This document shows, piece by piece, positions 33,330-46,181 of a stretch of 64,000 nucleotides of DNA (position 1 is its first letter; the number at the start of each line of letters is the position of its first letter). This DNA comes from Malachius bipustulatus (taxonomy: Eukaryota; Arthropoda; Insecta; Coleoptera; Melyridae). The notes below the pieces were generated by a model. The model was not told where the DNA came from and did not search any database. It saw nothing but the letters and a program-made list of their open reading frames with translations. The position numbers and the translations under genes were made by a program. The DNA is taken from contig OU342637.1 in assembly GCA_910589415.1 (NCBI GenBank), positions 24,279,162-24,343,161 of the forward strand, in the 5' to 3' direction.

Positions 33330-34800
33330 ATACCTAGGTTTAGGATTTCATCTAAGGCATTTTTTAATTCTTCATCTGTAACATCCTCTAGAGTTTTCTC
33401 TCTTTCTCCCTTTGGGGGGAAGGAGGATCACCCATGATCTTTTGATGCCGGGGAACATTACCTGTCTCTACTTCTCTCTGTGTGAATTAAGCGGAGGATA
33501 TACTTCTTGGTTCATCATTTTGATTGATTTCATAAAATGCTCCATAAAATGCTTCATCTGCAACATTTTTGATGCTTCATTTTTAACATCGTCTTGAGTT
33601 TTTCTCTTCTTCTTGGAGATGAAACGTCGTGGAAGGTTACGCCGATTGGTTTCTTCATTTCAGCTGGTCCATCTTCAAAATCGTTGATGCTTCATCTACA
33701 GGATCTTTTGAAGCTTTAGCCCAACATCTTCTGATGCTGTGGAATATGCGCTTTCACTACTTCTCTCTCTAGAAATGACTGAAAAGCTATGTTTCTTTAT
33801 TGGTTCGTGATTTCGGCTGCTTCATCTCGGAAATTTTCTGATACTTCATCTACAGTGTTTTTTTGATTCTGCAGCTCGTGAACTCTCACTTTCTCCAACT
33901 TTCTCCCCCCCTCTCTCTATCTCTCTCTCTCTCTTTATATCAAGTCAAAGTATGTAAAAAAGAACGATTGAAGAAAAAAATTTGGAAGAGTCTTCTTTCT
34001 CTACCTTTCTTCCTCTTTCTAGAGTATATTAAATAGAGGCTGTGCTTCTTGGTGCATCATTTCATCTAATTCTTCTCCAAAAGAGTCAGATGCTTCATCT
34101 GCCTACAGCATTTTCTGACGCTTCATCTTCAATATCTTCTAATGCTTGGTAACTTATTGAAACTTTATTTTTCTCTCTTTGGACATGAAGTGTAAGTATC
34201 TTGCTTCGCCATTTCGGTTGCTTCATCTTCAAAATCGTTTGATGCTTCATCTACTTACAGCGTTCTTGACGCTTCATCTTCCTCCAATATCTTCTGTAGT
34301 TCGGGAACTCTCTCTTTCTCTACTTTTCTCTCTGTGAATTAAGTTGAGGATGTGTTTCTTGGTGCATTATTTCATCTAATTCTTCTCCAAAAGAGTCAGA
34401 TGCTTCATCTGCTTACAGCATTTTTTGACGCTTCATCTCCAATATCTTCTAATACTTGGTAACGTGAAACTTTATATTTTTATCTACTTCTCTCTTTAGA
34501 CATGAAATGTATTATGCTTCTTGCTTAATAATTTCGGTTGTGATGCTTCACCTACTTACAGCGCTCCTTATGCTTCACCTGCCTCTAATATCTTCCGTAG
34601 TTGGGAAACTTTCTCTTTCTTTTTCTGTAAGTGAAGTTTAGGGTTATGGGTCTTATTGGTTCATTATTTCGGCTGATTCGTATCCAAAATCTTCTGATGC
34701 TTCGTTTACCGTATGCCGCATTTTTTGACGTTTCATCCGCTCCACATCCCTTTCTGGAATTTTCTGTCGAGGTAACCGAGTCAAAATTTCGTTGCGGTCT
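33330..34800. repeat. Diverged tandem repeat, GATGCTTCATC orientation
   Basis: Repeated TGATGCTTCATCTnC words with larger units of about 305-310 bases. For example the block around TCTCCAAAAGAGTCAGATGC occurs near 34073 and 34383. The sense is the reverse complement of the array at 35895-37140. No intact ORF. Confidence 0.75.
33908..33935. repeat. (CT)n microsatellite
   Basis: CT dinucleotide run with one interruption inside the GATGCTTCATC repeat region. Confidence 0.8.
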
Positions 34801-35894
34801 GCTTCATTCATTGTCCAGATTTAGACCTGATAATTTCGCTGGAAGAACCTGGCTTGGCTAGAAGAAGTAAGTAAAAAGCGTATTATACTTAAACGTTTTG
34901 ATCTGTTCGTCTTGTAATTTTTACACAATCACTTTCACGGCGGAGGTATAAATTGATTAATGATAGAGTGAAAATTATTATTCTTATTAATAACCACATC
35001 GTATGATTTTTTTTCAATCGTCTTAGCGCTTGCGTTGTTATTTCTTTTCACAAAAGGAATTACATAAAGAAACGCGCGCGCTCTCCATTTATTTAATTTT
35101 CTAATAAATAATTTGCAATAATGAACTAGAAAATCGATAAAACGCTCTTACTTTCGCTGTTACTTTACACGTAGGTACATGCACTGCTAAATTGTTATCA
35201 ATTTCTCCAGTTAGTACCAATACCAATCATTGATTATTGGGTAGGGACTTTTTGGCTTTCTTGGGAATAGGAATAGGCTGCATCAGTCCTGGACATTTCC
35301 AGCTCCAGCTCCAGTAGATGCGATTCCTTATTCTTTATAAGACGATGTAAAATAGTAACAGTCATGGGCCCAAAACCTTTGCTTGGACTCAGATGAGTCA
35401 TTGAGCACTTGGTTGTGTTTTTTTTTTCTTAAAATCAGTGAGTATGAAGAAGAGCCCGAATTTGACTGAGTAAGTGGTGCCTGGTTCCCTTCTCCAGATT
35501 GCAGAAACGTCTGTTTCTAATTTATTATTTCCAGTTTCCTTGATTTCTTAGTCCATGCCAGTTCCTTGGTGGACTATTTTTTGTATCTCATTTTAGAGCA
35601 TCTTCCCTACCCCTAACTAGGTCCGGATGAATTTTTTCGTGACTTGGCGCTAGTTTTTCCGCCACTGATTGAAAAAAGTCCAAGACGATCGAATGGGTTT
35701 CAAAATCAAACCTAGTTTCGCTGCTTGAACAGAATTTATGCGATGGAAGCTGCCATGCCAGTCAAGATGACCCCAGAAACCTTTTTACCCCCTAAACTGA
35801 GCTCGGGTCAATTATTGATGATTTCTCATCATGAAGCATCAGACCAACAAGAGGCTTGACCGTCCTCTTCATTTACAGGGAGAAAAGTAGGCAA
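34801..35894. other. Spacer between the two opposed repeat arrays
   Basis: No gene recognised. Ordinary AT-rich sequence to about 35200, then a stretch with scattered diverged repeat words. It separates the oppositely oriented arrays of the same family. Confidence 0.4.
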
Positions 35895-37140
35895 AACCCT
35901 TGCTCCTGTACTCATCGTAGATGAAGCACCAGAACATGAATCATATTAATCAAAATAAGCGCGAACCTCCAGTTCTTTAACAACAACGAGAGAAGAAGAG
36001 AAGGCTTAAGCATCAAAAGAACTTGGAGGTGAAGCATCAAAACATGTTCAAGATGAAGCGTCCAAAAACATTGGAGATAAAGCATCAAAAGATGTTGAAG
36101 ATGAAGCATCCAAAAACGTTGGAGATGAAGCATAGAAAGATGTTGGAGATGAAGCAATAAAAGATGTTGAAGATAGAGCAGCAGAAGATGTTGGAGATGA
36201 ATCAGGTGAAATGAGGAACCAAGAAGCAAGGCAGTCCACTTTTTCAACGGAGGAGAGAAGAAGAGAAGGCTCAAATGACAACATCAGGAGAACTTAAAGA
36301 TGAAGCATCAAAAGATGTTCAAGATTGAGCATCCAAAGATATTGGAGATGAAGCGTCAAAAGATGTTGGAGATGAATCAGCTGAAATGATTAACCAAGAA
36401 GCAAGGCAGTCCACTTTTTCAACGGAGGAGAGAAGAAGAGAAGGCTCAAATGACAACATCAGGAGAACTTAAAGATGAAGCATCAAAAGATGTTCAAGAT
36501 TGAGCATCCAAAGATATTGGAGATGAAGCGTCAAAAGATGTTGGAGATGAATCAGCTGAAATGATTAACCAAGAAACAAGGCAGTCTACTTTGTCAAAGG
36601 AGGAGAGAAGAAGAGAAGACTCAAATGACAGCATCAGGAGAACTTAGAGATGAAGCATCAAAAGATTTTCAAGATTAAGCATCCAAAGATATTGGAGATG
36701 AAGCGTCAAAAGATGTTGGAGATGAATGAGCTGAAATGATGAACCAAGAAACATAACTACCATCTTATTTACAGGAAAAGAATTAGAGAATCTCAAGTGT
36801 CCAAGCTACAGATTCTGCAGATGAAGACTCAGACGATTTTGAAGATGAAACTGTCAAAATGACGAGCCAAGCGGCATAAACGACCACTTCGTGTTCAAAG
36901 AGAGAAGTAGTGAAAACTCAAGTCTCAAGGTACCGAGACATCAAAAAATATTGGAGATGCAGCATCAGAAATGCGCCTCTTTTGGAAATGACTCAGCCAA
37001 AACGATGAACCAAAGGGCAAACGCCTGCACTTAATTTACAATGAAAGTAGTAGAGAAAGTAGAGAAAGCGCAAGCGCCTAAACAACATAAGCTATTGGAG
37101 ATGAAGTATAAAAAATATTAGAGATGAACCATCAGAAGAT
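35895..37140. repeat. Minisatellite GATGAAGCATCAAAAGATGTT with 175-bp higher-order copies
   Basis: 27-30-base units (GGAGATGAAGCATCAAAAGA type) run from about 36000 to 36190. A 175-base block beginning near the GGAGGAGAGAAGAAGAGAAG motif is then repeated at 36245, 36420 and 36595. In one forward frame the units read as acidic peptides (DEASKDVGDEA-like) but with stops and frame changes, so they are not a working gene now. Confidence 0.85.
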
Positions 37141-37224
37141 TTTTAGATGAATCGAGAAAAAAAAGTTTTGTTGGAAGATTGATGGTTACTCGTCCTGTTG
37201 GAGGTTTTTCTCCTCCACTGGTCT

Positions 37225-37253
<29 letters not shown>
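37225..37253. repeat. (GA)n microsatellite
   Basis: About 29 bases of uninterrupted AG repeats. Confidence 0.9.
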
Positions 37254-37255
<2 letters not shown>

Positions 37256-38559
37256 AATGATTTGAGGAGAGCAGTCTCAGAGACTCCTAGAGGTGCAGAT
37301 TTTTGGGATGAAGTGAAATAGCATGCAGCCAGGTGCGCAAGTTTTTGGGGAACGCACCTCAAGAAGTGGGGCTGTTTTGGGGAGGACCAGTAGGAGAGGA
37401 CCCAGAAGGTCTTGTATTGGTGAATTAATTAGTCTAAAGGTGATGGAAGCTTGATCGTACGGTTCATTTCTCATCCAATGGAGAGGAGAAAATAGTTTTC
37501 TTTTACGCTTTTCAGTAAAACAAAATAAAGAAAAACATCATTTGAAAAATTTATATTTATTGTTGAAAAGATCAATAGGTAATTGAAGCCAAAACAATTA
37601 CAATAATAATTATATTACAATAAAGAATAATCGGGAATGTATATCAACAGGAAAATAATAGTATAGGCACAACAAATAATATAAAAATATATACAAAATT
37701 TGTGTTTTTCACAAAAAATTTAGTGTTAATTAAAAAAAAAGAAAATTAATTATTTTTTTTAGTATTTAGAGAACTTAGAGACCTAGAGAGATGATTCCCA
37801 AGTTCTTTTACAAAAAATTGATTTGGTTTATTAAAAGTTATTATTTTTAAGCCCCCCTTGCAATATTAAGGTATAAGTACCTGCTACTAATAAAAACTTC
37901 TTATTATACACGATTTTTTTACAAGAAAGATTATTAGAAAATTGAAAAGAGAGAGAAAAACTAATCAAGAGAAAGATTTAAAAATAAAACTAGCAGCGAT
38001 GTGCTTATAAAAAATGGACTAGTACAGTAGAGAGTAGAAAGAAATAGAATAGAAATAAGAATAGTAGACGGTAGAAAAATGTACGAGAAAATAATGAAGA
38101 GAGAGAGAATAATAAAAACTGTGAATAAGGGAGAGAGATGACTGAGACTATTTTGGAGGGGACCATTTTTTGCGAGAGGAAAATACGCACAGATAACAAA
38201 TAAAAATCTAAACAAACGAGAAAACGGGGCAGAAGAAAAAACAGAGCAGCCTCTTGGAGACTGTAATAATTAGAGAAGGAGTATCTTAGAGGAGACTTTA
38301 TAAAGGAAGGGGTGAAGATCCTAAATCAATAAGAAAAAATAAATAAAGCCAAAGAAGAAAAATGGTAGAAGGAAGCAGGCAAAAGTTAAAATGAATAAGA
38401 GAAGATGGGTTGTAACTATCCAACAAGAGGATAGATATGAAGATTCCATGATTTAAAATATGGAAACCATCAACCCATAAGCAAGTTCTAGAAACGTTAC
38501 AGGAAGAAGAAGAAGTGACAATCATAAGAAAATTGTCTGCATAATACTTGGTCAAAGTA
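37254..38559. other. Gene-free purine- and A-rich stretch
   Basis: No gene recognised. Strand-biased (A and G rich on the plus strand from about 37900), like the satellites that follow. Confidence 0.4.
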
Positions 38560-39020
38560 TGGTATGAAGAATGATTTAAGAAAAAAATCTGGAAGAGTCT
38601 TCTCTATCATTTGGCATAATTTGGAAAGCCCAAACAAGTTTCAGAAACTTTACAAGAGGAAAAATAATTGACAGGTAATAGAAAAGTTGTCTGCACAATC
38701 GTGGTCACAGCATGATATGAAGAATGGCTTAGGAAAAAAATCTGGAAGAGTCTTGTCTATAATTTAGTGTATTTTAGAAAGCTCAAGCACGTTCCAGAAA
38801 CGTTCCAGGAAGAAGAATAACTTACAGAGCAAATAAAAGTTGTCTGCACAATACTTGGTCAAAGTATGGAAAAAAGAAAGATTTAAAAAAAGCTTTTCTA
38901 GCATTTGGCATAATTTGTAAAGCACAAGCAAGCTGCTTCCAAGCAAGCATTATAAGAAGAAGAACAAATGACAGATAATAGAAAAGTTGACTGCACTATA
39001 ATACTTGGTCATAGTTTGAA
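38560..39020. repeat. Diverged ~150-bp satellite monomers
   Basis: Monomers share AATCTGGAAGAGTCTTCTC, CAGAAACnTTnCAnGA and GAAAAGTTGTCTGCACAAT, and are related to both halves of the adjacent 307-bp units. They are poorly homogenised. Confidence 0.8.
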
Positions 39021-40080
39021 ATAATTTAGGGAAAAATCTGGAAGAGTCTTCTCCAGCATTAATAAGACCAATTTTAAAAGCCCAAACAAGTGCCAGAAAC
39101 GTCCCAGAAGAAGAACAATTGACAGGTCATAGAAAAATTGTTTGCGCAATATTTGGCCAAAGCGCGATAAGAAGAAGCACATGAATAAATCTGGAAGAGT
39201 CTTCTCTGCTATTTGGCATAATTTTGAAAGCCCAAGAAGTTCCAGAAACGTTCCAGGAAGAAGAATAGCTGACAGATCACAGAAAAGTTGTCTGCACAAT
39301 ACTTGGTCAAAGTATGGAAAAAAGAAAGATTTAGGAAAAAAATCTGGAAGAGTCTTCTCCAGCATTAATTAGACCAATTTTAAAAGCCCAAACAAGTGCC
39401 AGAAACGTCCCGGAAGAAGAACAATTGACAGGTCATAGAAAAATTGTTTGCGCAATATTTGGCTAAAGCGCGGTAAGAAGAAGCACATGAATAAATCTGG
39501 AACAGTCTTCTCTACTATTTGGCACAATTTGGAAAGCCCAGGCAAGTTCCAGAAACGTTCCAGGAAGAAGAATAGCTGACAGATCACAGAAAAGTTGTCT
39601 GCACAATACTTGGTCAAAGTATGGAAAAAAGAAAGATTTAGGAAAAAAATCTGGAAGAGTCTTCTCCAGCATTAATTAGACCAATTTTAAAAGCCCAAAC
39701 AAGTGCCAGAAACGTCCCGGAAGAAGAACAATTGACAGGTCATAGAAAAATTGTTTGCGCAATATTTGGCTAAAGCGCGGTAAGAAGAAGCACATGAATA
39801 AATCTGGAAGAGTCTTCTCTACTATTTGGCACAATTTGGAAAGCCCAGGCAAGTTCCAGAAACGTTCCAGGAAGAAGAATAGCTGACAGATCACAGAAAA
39901 GTTGTCTGCACAATACTTGGTCAAAGTATGGAAAAAAGAAAGATTTAGGAAAAAAATCTGGAAGAGTCTTCTCCAGCATTAATTAGACCAATTTTAAAAG
40001 CCCAAACAAGTGCCAGAAACGTCCCGGAAGAAGAATAATTGACAGGTAATAGAAAAGTTGTCTGCGCAATACTTGATCGC
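39021..40080. repeat. Higher-order 307-bp satellite made of two ~150-bp half units
   Basis: AGACCAATTTTAAAAGCCC recurs at 39065, 39371, 39678 and 39985 (spacings 306, 307, 307). Each unit holds two related halves, one with AGAAACGTCCCGGAAG and one with AGAAACGTTCCAGGAAG. Units 2 and 3 are almost identical. Confidence 0.9.
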
Positions 40081-40309
40081 AGCTCAAAGAATAATGAAAA
40101 AGAAGAATAACTAGGACATAAAAACCTGACAGTTTTTGGCAATTTTTACCCAAACTCCTAGTCATAATGCACTCCCTCCCTCCTCCCTTCCATATAAAAA
40201 AATCGTGTATACAATAATAATTAGTAAAACCATATAGTAACTTTCAGTAATCAGTAAAAAGACATTTCCCCAACAACGTTCCCCCCCCCTCCCATTATTT
40301 TGCTTCTCG

Positions 40310-43300
40310 TTACTTCCTGAGATGGTTGCACTGGGGCACGTACTCTGGCTCCTCGCAGGTGAGCGTGGATTCATCGAAAACCTTCCCCTCCCCGCACGAG
40401 ATGAGCCGAGGGAAGCCGTTGACGCAGGTGATCAATCTACCGCAGTCTCCCGGCACCGCGAAGCGAGGATAAGGCCAGAACTTCGCCGCCGGGCTGCCCG
40501 ACGGGACCTTTGTGGGACACTTGAAACCCACCACGGCTGAAAATTGAAAAACTGTTAGTCGAAAAATGTCTCTTGGCACCAAAAAAAATTTTTTTGGCAT
40601 GCATGATTACCTTCAGGGTTGCATATTTCCAAGAGCAGATCCGGCCAGTTGCATCCATGGATACGTTCATCGTAGACCAATCCGGGCTCGCACTGATTGG
40701 GGATGGGCTCGCCGTGAGCGCACTTGATGTAGTGCGTGGAGCATTCCGCCGAATCGGGGTAGATGCCGAACTGGAACTCGCATCCTGGGGTGCTCAACGG
40801 GGTTACTGGAATAGACACGTTTTAAATTTAGAGAACAAACACCTAGATGAAGCTCTTTTATATATAAAAAAAGAAAAACCACTAACTGTCAGCTTTCCTT
40901 TCTCCGCACTCCACAGCCCAATGATAGTTGCAATGATTGTACACGGCTCCCTTGCCATCGAAGAGGAGTCCATTTTCGCACTGCTCGACGGTCAGGGTGC
41001 CGTTGGTGCATAAGAAGAAGAGATTGCAGGATTCCGGGTGCGCGTACGCCTGGACGCCGTGCTGCTCTGGACAGCTTGGCGCTTGCTCCAACGCCAGACC
41101 ATACCCTGAATGGTTGTCAGATTTAATTATTTGGTTCAATTATTCAGGAAAGCTATTAGGGTTTTATGATGTGTCTAAAATAGAACCTTGTGGTGTTCTT
41201 TAGGAAAAACTAGATGCCCAAAAAATTATTAGCTTGAATGGGAAGGTGATAAAAACCACTTGGTGGAATCGCCAAAATTTGGCGACCAATTTTAGAGGAT
41301 GTCATTATAGGAATTTAATAAATTGAAGGGATATGTTTTTTGGTACCTACAGTTGATTTGTTATAAAGCGCAAATGGATTTATAATGAGTTACATTTACA
41401 TATGTAAATGGTACCGTGGAACTGGTACGATAAAAAATAGGTACCTACTACCTAGTAATAAGCAGCTCAAGCGGAATGTGAATGGTCTTTTACAATAATT
41501 ACATTTTACGTTATGTGTTACTTTATTGTTACATAAGTAAAAGCAGTTATTGTATGCTGTATTTTGTATTTAAAACTACTTACCTATACAGTTACCAGTT
41601 AATATAATCTTACTTGACCGAGATACGATATGTATGTATATAAATACATAGGTGTCCAGTAAGTAATTCTGTATTTATCATCGTCAAGAAGAGAAGATGA
41701 AACGATCATTAGAACTGTTGAACAAAGAATAACTTGACGAAACTTGATGCGAGGTCATCAAGAAGAAGCCAAAAATTTTGCGGTAACAGAAAAACACGTT
41801 GCTCTTAAAAAAGATTTAAACCAAAAAACAGAAGAAATAATAAAACTGAGACCAAACGACAGAAGAAATGGTAAAACTGAGACCAAACGACAGAGGAAAG
41901 GTAAAACTTCCAACAAACTGTGAGGTCATAAGAAGAAGTCAAAATTTTTACGGTAACAGAAGAACACCTTCCTCTTATAGAAGATTTAAACTAAACTACG
42001 GAAGAAATGATAAAACTGAGACCAAACGACAGAAGAAATGGTAAAACTGAGACCAAACGACAGAGGAAAGGTAAAACTTCCAACAAACTGTGAGGTCATC
42101 AAGAAGAAGTCAAAAATTTTACGGTAACAGAAGAACACGTTACTCTTGTAGAAGATTTAAACCAAACTACGGAAGAAATGATAAAACTGAGACCAAACGA
42201 CAGAAGAAATGGTAAAACTGAGACCAAACGACAGAGGAAAGGTAAAACTTCCAACAAACTGTGAGGTCATAAGAAGAAGTCAAAATTTTTACGGTAACAG
42301 AAGAACACCTTCCTCTTATAGAAGATTTAAACTAAACTACGGAAGAAATGATAAAACTGAGACCAAACGACAGAAGAAATGGTAAAACTGAGACCAAACG
42401 ACAGAGGAAAGGTAAAACTTCCAACAAACTGTGAGGTCATCAAGAAGAAGTCAAAAAAAGTGATCAAACTGAGACCAAACGACAGAAGAAATGGTAAAAC
42501 TGAGACCAAACGACAGAGTAATGGTAAAACTTCCAACAAACTGTGAGGTCATCAAGAAGAAGTGAAAATTTTTACGGTAACAGAAGAACACCTTACTCTT
42601 GTAGAAGATTTAAACCAAACTACGGAAGAAATGATAAAACTGAGACCAAGTAACAGAAGAAATGGTAAAACTGAGATCAAACGACAGAGGAAAGGTAAAA
42701 CTTCCAACAAACTGTGAGGTCATCAAGAAGAAGTAAAAATTTTTACGGTAACAGAAGAACACGTTACTCTAGAAGAAGATTTAAATCAAACGACAGAAGA
42801 AATGATAAAACTGAGACCAAATGACAGAAAAAGTGGTCAAACTGAGACCAAACGACAGAAGAAATGGTAAAACTGAGACCAAACGACAGAGTAAAGGTAA
42901 AACTTCCAACAAACTGTGAGGTCATCAAGAAGAAGTGAAAATTTTTACGGTAACAGAAGAACACCTTACTCTTGTAGAAGATTTAAACCAAACTACGGAA
43001 GAAATGATAAAACTGAGACCAAGTAACAGAAGAAATGGTAAAACTGAGATCAAACGACAGAGGAAAGGTAAAACTTCCAACAAACTGTGAGGTCATCAAG
43101 AAGAAGTCAAAATTTTACGGTAACAGAAGAACACGTTACTTTTGAAGATGATTTAAACCAAACGACAGAAGAAATGATAAAACTGAGACCAAATGACAGA
43201 AAAAGTGGTCAAACTGAGACCAAACGACAGAAGAAATACTAAAATTGAGACCAAACGACAGAAGAAAGGGTGAAATTGAGAGTGTACAAAGAAGAACGAA

Positions 43301-44362
43301 GAAATTTTGAGGTCGCCAAGAAGAAACCAAAAATTTTGCGGTAACGCCAAAACATGTTCATTTGATTGAAGATTCAAAGCAAACAGAAATAAGCAAACAA
43401 GTAGGTAGAAGGAAGGGCACAACTACAATGGTCACATTAACGGTATATGCAAAGAAGAAATTGAAGAAACTGCAAGGCCACCAAGATCAAAGAAGCTACA
43501 ACAGGAGCTATAGGTAGCAGGGAGCAGGTTAGATTTACCACTAGACATCCTTTGGCAATGGCGACCGCTCGTTAAGCTTCTCGCATCAGTTCAAGGAGGT
43601 TTATTCAAATATCAAGAGAAACCTCAGAAAAAAAAATCAATCCTCTTTACCTTTTGATTGATTGATTTATCAATTGGTCGATTTACCTATATGGTTTTCC
43701 TGGTTTCTAACACAGGTCTGCTAGAGGTGTTTTCTTTACAGTTTTTCCATTGCTGATTTACTATACACCATGGTCGTTTTGATTCAATAGATACAGCAGG
43801 AATCGGGATCAAAACCTCTTCAATTTCTGTCAAGGTCAGGCTAGGTATCTAAGGAACGCTTTACCTTCTTGTTACCACGGATAAGAGACGATTTAAGACC
43901 GCGCAATGGACAGTAAACAAATAACCTTGGAACCAGGAACCTTTAAAATAAATAAAAGAACATAAAAAGGTTTGAATCAGTACCCATCGTTGCAGTCTCC
44001 AGTCTCCCATCCTTTGCTAGACAAAAAAAATCTATAACATTAACACTGGCACGTTATTGGTCCTTAATGTACAAAATATCGTGGGTACTCACTGGAGGAA
44101 CCATCTCGCTATGACCACAAGAAACTGCACCCTAAAACATTTTCGGGGAGAGATTTCAATGAGAGGTGAGCAGGGAAACCTTACAACGTTAACCATCCAA
44201 ATTTTGAATAAGAGTGCCTTCATGATACCAAGACCAAGAGATTTATCCGAGTTAATGTAATAATAATAATTATAACAATATGTTGAATTATTAAAAAAGT
44301 ATAGGTAACTTACCTCGAGCAACGCAGATCGCGGAAACGGCAACGAACAGACACACTCTCAT
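40310..44362 (-). CDS. obst-E: Obstructor-E-like cuticle protein (CPAP3), 229 aa, three chitin-binding domains
   Basis: Secreted protein expected to bind chitin in the cuticle. Coding exons: 44314-44362, 40887-41105, 40611-40805 and 40310-40536; all junctions are phase 1 GT-AG and the joined frame is 690 bases. The signal peptide is MRVCLFVAVSAICVA. Three CBM14 (peritrophin-A) domains follow, one per exon, each with six Cys: SCPEQ...VECGER, GCEFQFGIYPDS...EICNPE and FKCPTK...VPQC. Family-typical pieces are FFLCTNGTLT, DERIHGCNWPDLL and VNGFPRLISCGEG; the last, with no extra tail exon, made me choose obstructor-E over obstructor-B or -D. The 3.2-kb first intron carries a 170-bp satellite. Domain call is certain; the E assignment is likely. 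Confidence 0.87.
41107..41830. other. First-intron sequence of the obstructor-E-like gene before the satellite
   Basis: AT-rich intron sequence without recognised features; GTACCTAC-type short words are frequent. Confidence 0.4.
41830..43300. repeat. 170/171-bp satellite in intron 1 of the obstructor-E-like gene
   Basis: AACTGTGAGGTCAT recurs at about 41916, 42086, 42257, 42427, 42538, 42709, 42912 and 43083. Spacings are 170, 171, 170, 111, 171, 203 and 171. A 31-32-bp subunit (ACTGAGACCAAACGACAGAA then AAATGGTAAA) is present twice in most units; its loss or gain is the likely cause of the 111 and 203 variants. Confidence 0.9.
43301..44313. other. Rest of the first intron of the obstructor-E-like gene
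   Basis: No repeat or gene recognised up to the donor site (G|GTAAGTTACC on the minus strand). Confidence 0.4.
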
Positions 44363-44872
44363 AGCGCTTATCCTTGATGACTATTTTAACTGGGCAGCAG
44401 CTGGAAGGCGCTCCTCGTCAGCACACTTTCTACACCAACACCAACACCAGCACCATAGGGTACCGCGACTGACTGGGTTATACGGTTCGCGGACTGTCAC
44501 CGATATTATATTTGGCGTACGTTTGAAAATCAGTGCCGGATTTGATTGATCTTTGCTGGTTGCGATCGACTCTCTTAATATAATTTGAAATATACCATTA
44601 CCGCAGAGGTCTAATTTTTCATTAAATTTGAGAGAAAATTCCAGAACGTTTCGATTACATTCTCTTCTATTATTTTCCGCGATAATAAATCGCTCTATCA
44701 TTTAATGGCAACACTGGCAACGCTGGAGAGTAACTTTTATGTTAACTTGTCCTTGTCCCTAACCGCGAGTAAGTCAATTACGAGAGAAGAAGAAGAAAAA
44801 GAAGAAATATATCGATCACTTCTAGTTCCAGTAAACATAGAACGTAATTAATGTCCAAATACGTCAATCACA

Positions 44873-46181
44873 GGTAGCAGAACCACGTCAACAAGACGCC
44901 AAATTTTGGTGGTCGACGACGTCGAATTCATTGACGTGAGAATGATGATAGTCTACAAATCGAGGACGTCATTTGTTGATCTATAAAAAACTAAAAAATG
45001 AATAAATAAACTGGAAACCTTACGTCTTTTCGACGTCACTTGGATATAATAATTACGATGAGAGATATGCTATTAGATACTAAACCTAAAACGACTTGTT
45101 TTGGACGTTGTTTATAGGTTTCTGACAATAGCGACCAAAAATAAACCAAAATATGACGTCAAAACCACGTTTAATCACGTTTTGCACATACTAATTTTAT
45201 AAAAGTTGAGGGATTCAAACAAAATTAGTATTACAAATTATTGACGTGAAAATTACGTCGTAATGAGGATGAAATATCGCAACCAAGACGTAATTTATTG
45301 ATCTGAAAACACGTAAAAATGACGTGGCAATGTTATTTGTTCCACGAAATAATAACTTGAGCCGGCTGACGTGATAAAATAGTCAATTTACGTCCATTTG
45401 ACGTCGTCAATTAATCGTTTTTAATTACGTGTGAGAAATAGAGTACTAGAACGACGTGTTTTAGACGTCACTACTTATAAATTGCTGACGTCAGCGATCA
45501 ATTATCACCAAAATATGACGTTATATCACGTTTTACAAAATTCACGCGTACACCACACGTTGAAAACTGAAGATAAGTCAAAATTTAACACGTCATAATG
45601 ACGTAAAATAACTATTGAAAAAAAACTGCTGACATAATAAAATGGTTCATTTAAGTCATTTTGGCGTCTCCAATTGGTCATCTTTAGTTACGTCAGATAT
45701 CTTGGCACAAAAAAACGTGTTATAGACGATTAGACGTCACTTATAGGTATTAAATAGGTCATTTATATAATTTAAACAAAAAATCACCAAAATATGACGT
45801 CATAATCACGTTTTACACAATCATCAGTCAATTATTAAAGTTGAGGGATTTTCAAACAAAGGGGATGGCAATGGAAAGAGCATGGTCGAATTTATTACGG
45901 GCGTGAAAATGATGATGAAATGTCACGTATCAAAGACGTGACTTATCGACTTAAAAAGGGCGTTAAAAATTACGCAAAAAGGTACACTAAACGTGGAAAA
46001 AGATAATTAAAAATTAGAGACGTCATAATGACGTAAAATAACGTATCTCAAATTGACGAGATCAATTTACGTTTATTTGACGCCACTAAAATGATGTATC
46101 TAGGACTTATTTTCTAGGTTCCTGTCAGTGACTAAAAAATGTCTGAAATATGACGTTATAACCACGTGGCTCTCTGCTACC
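44873..46181. mobile_element. ACGT-rich element, ~1.3 kb, GGTAGCAGA inverted ends
   Basis: GGTAGCAGA at 44873 and TCTGCTACC at 46173 are inverted, each with a CCACGT word nearby. In between there are more than 30 ACGT cores (as GACGTCA, TTACGTC or CACGTTT), against about five expected by chance. No protein is encoded and no target duplication was found, so the ends are tentative. Confidence 0.55.

Noticed and set aside
36048..36284. Minus-strand Ser/Pro-rich ORF over the minisatellite
   Set aside because: Produced by the 27-30-base repeat; neighbouring units have stops and frame changes.
39009..40165. Repeated minus-strand ORFs of about 70-118 aa
   Set aside because: Identical copies generated by the 307-bp satellite; no protein-like conservation beyond the DNA repeat.
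23821..43300. Regular tandem arrays as CRISPR-like structures
   Set aside because: Whole units repeat without unique spacers and lie in eukaryotic intron or satellite DNA.
42327..43422. Leu/Ser/Phe-rich minus-strand ORFs
   Set aside because: Shadows of the 170-bp satellite in an intron.
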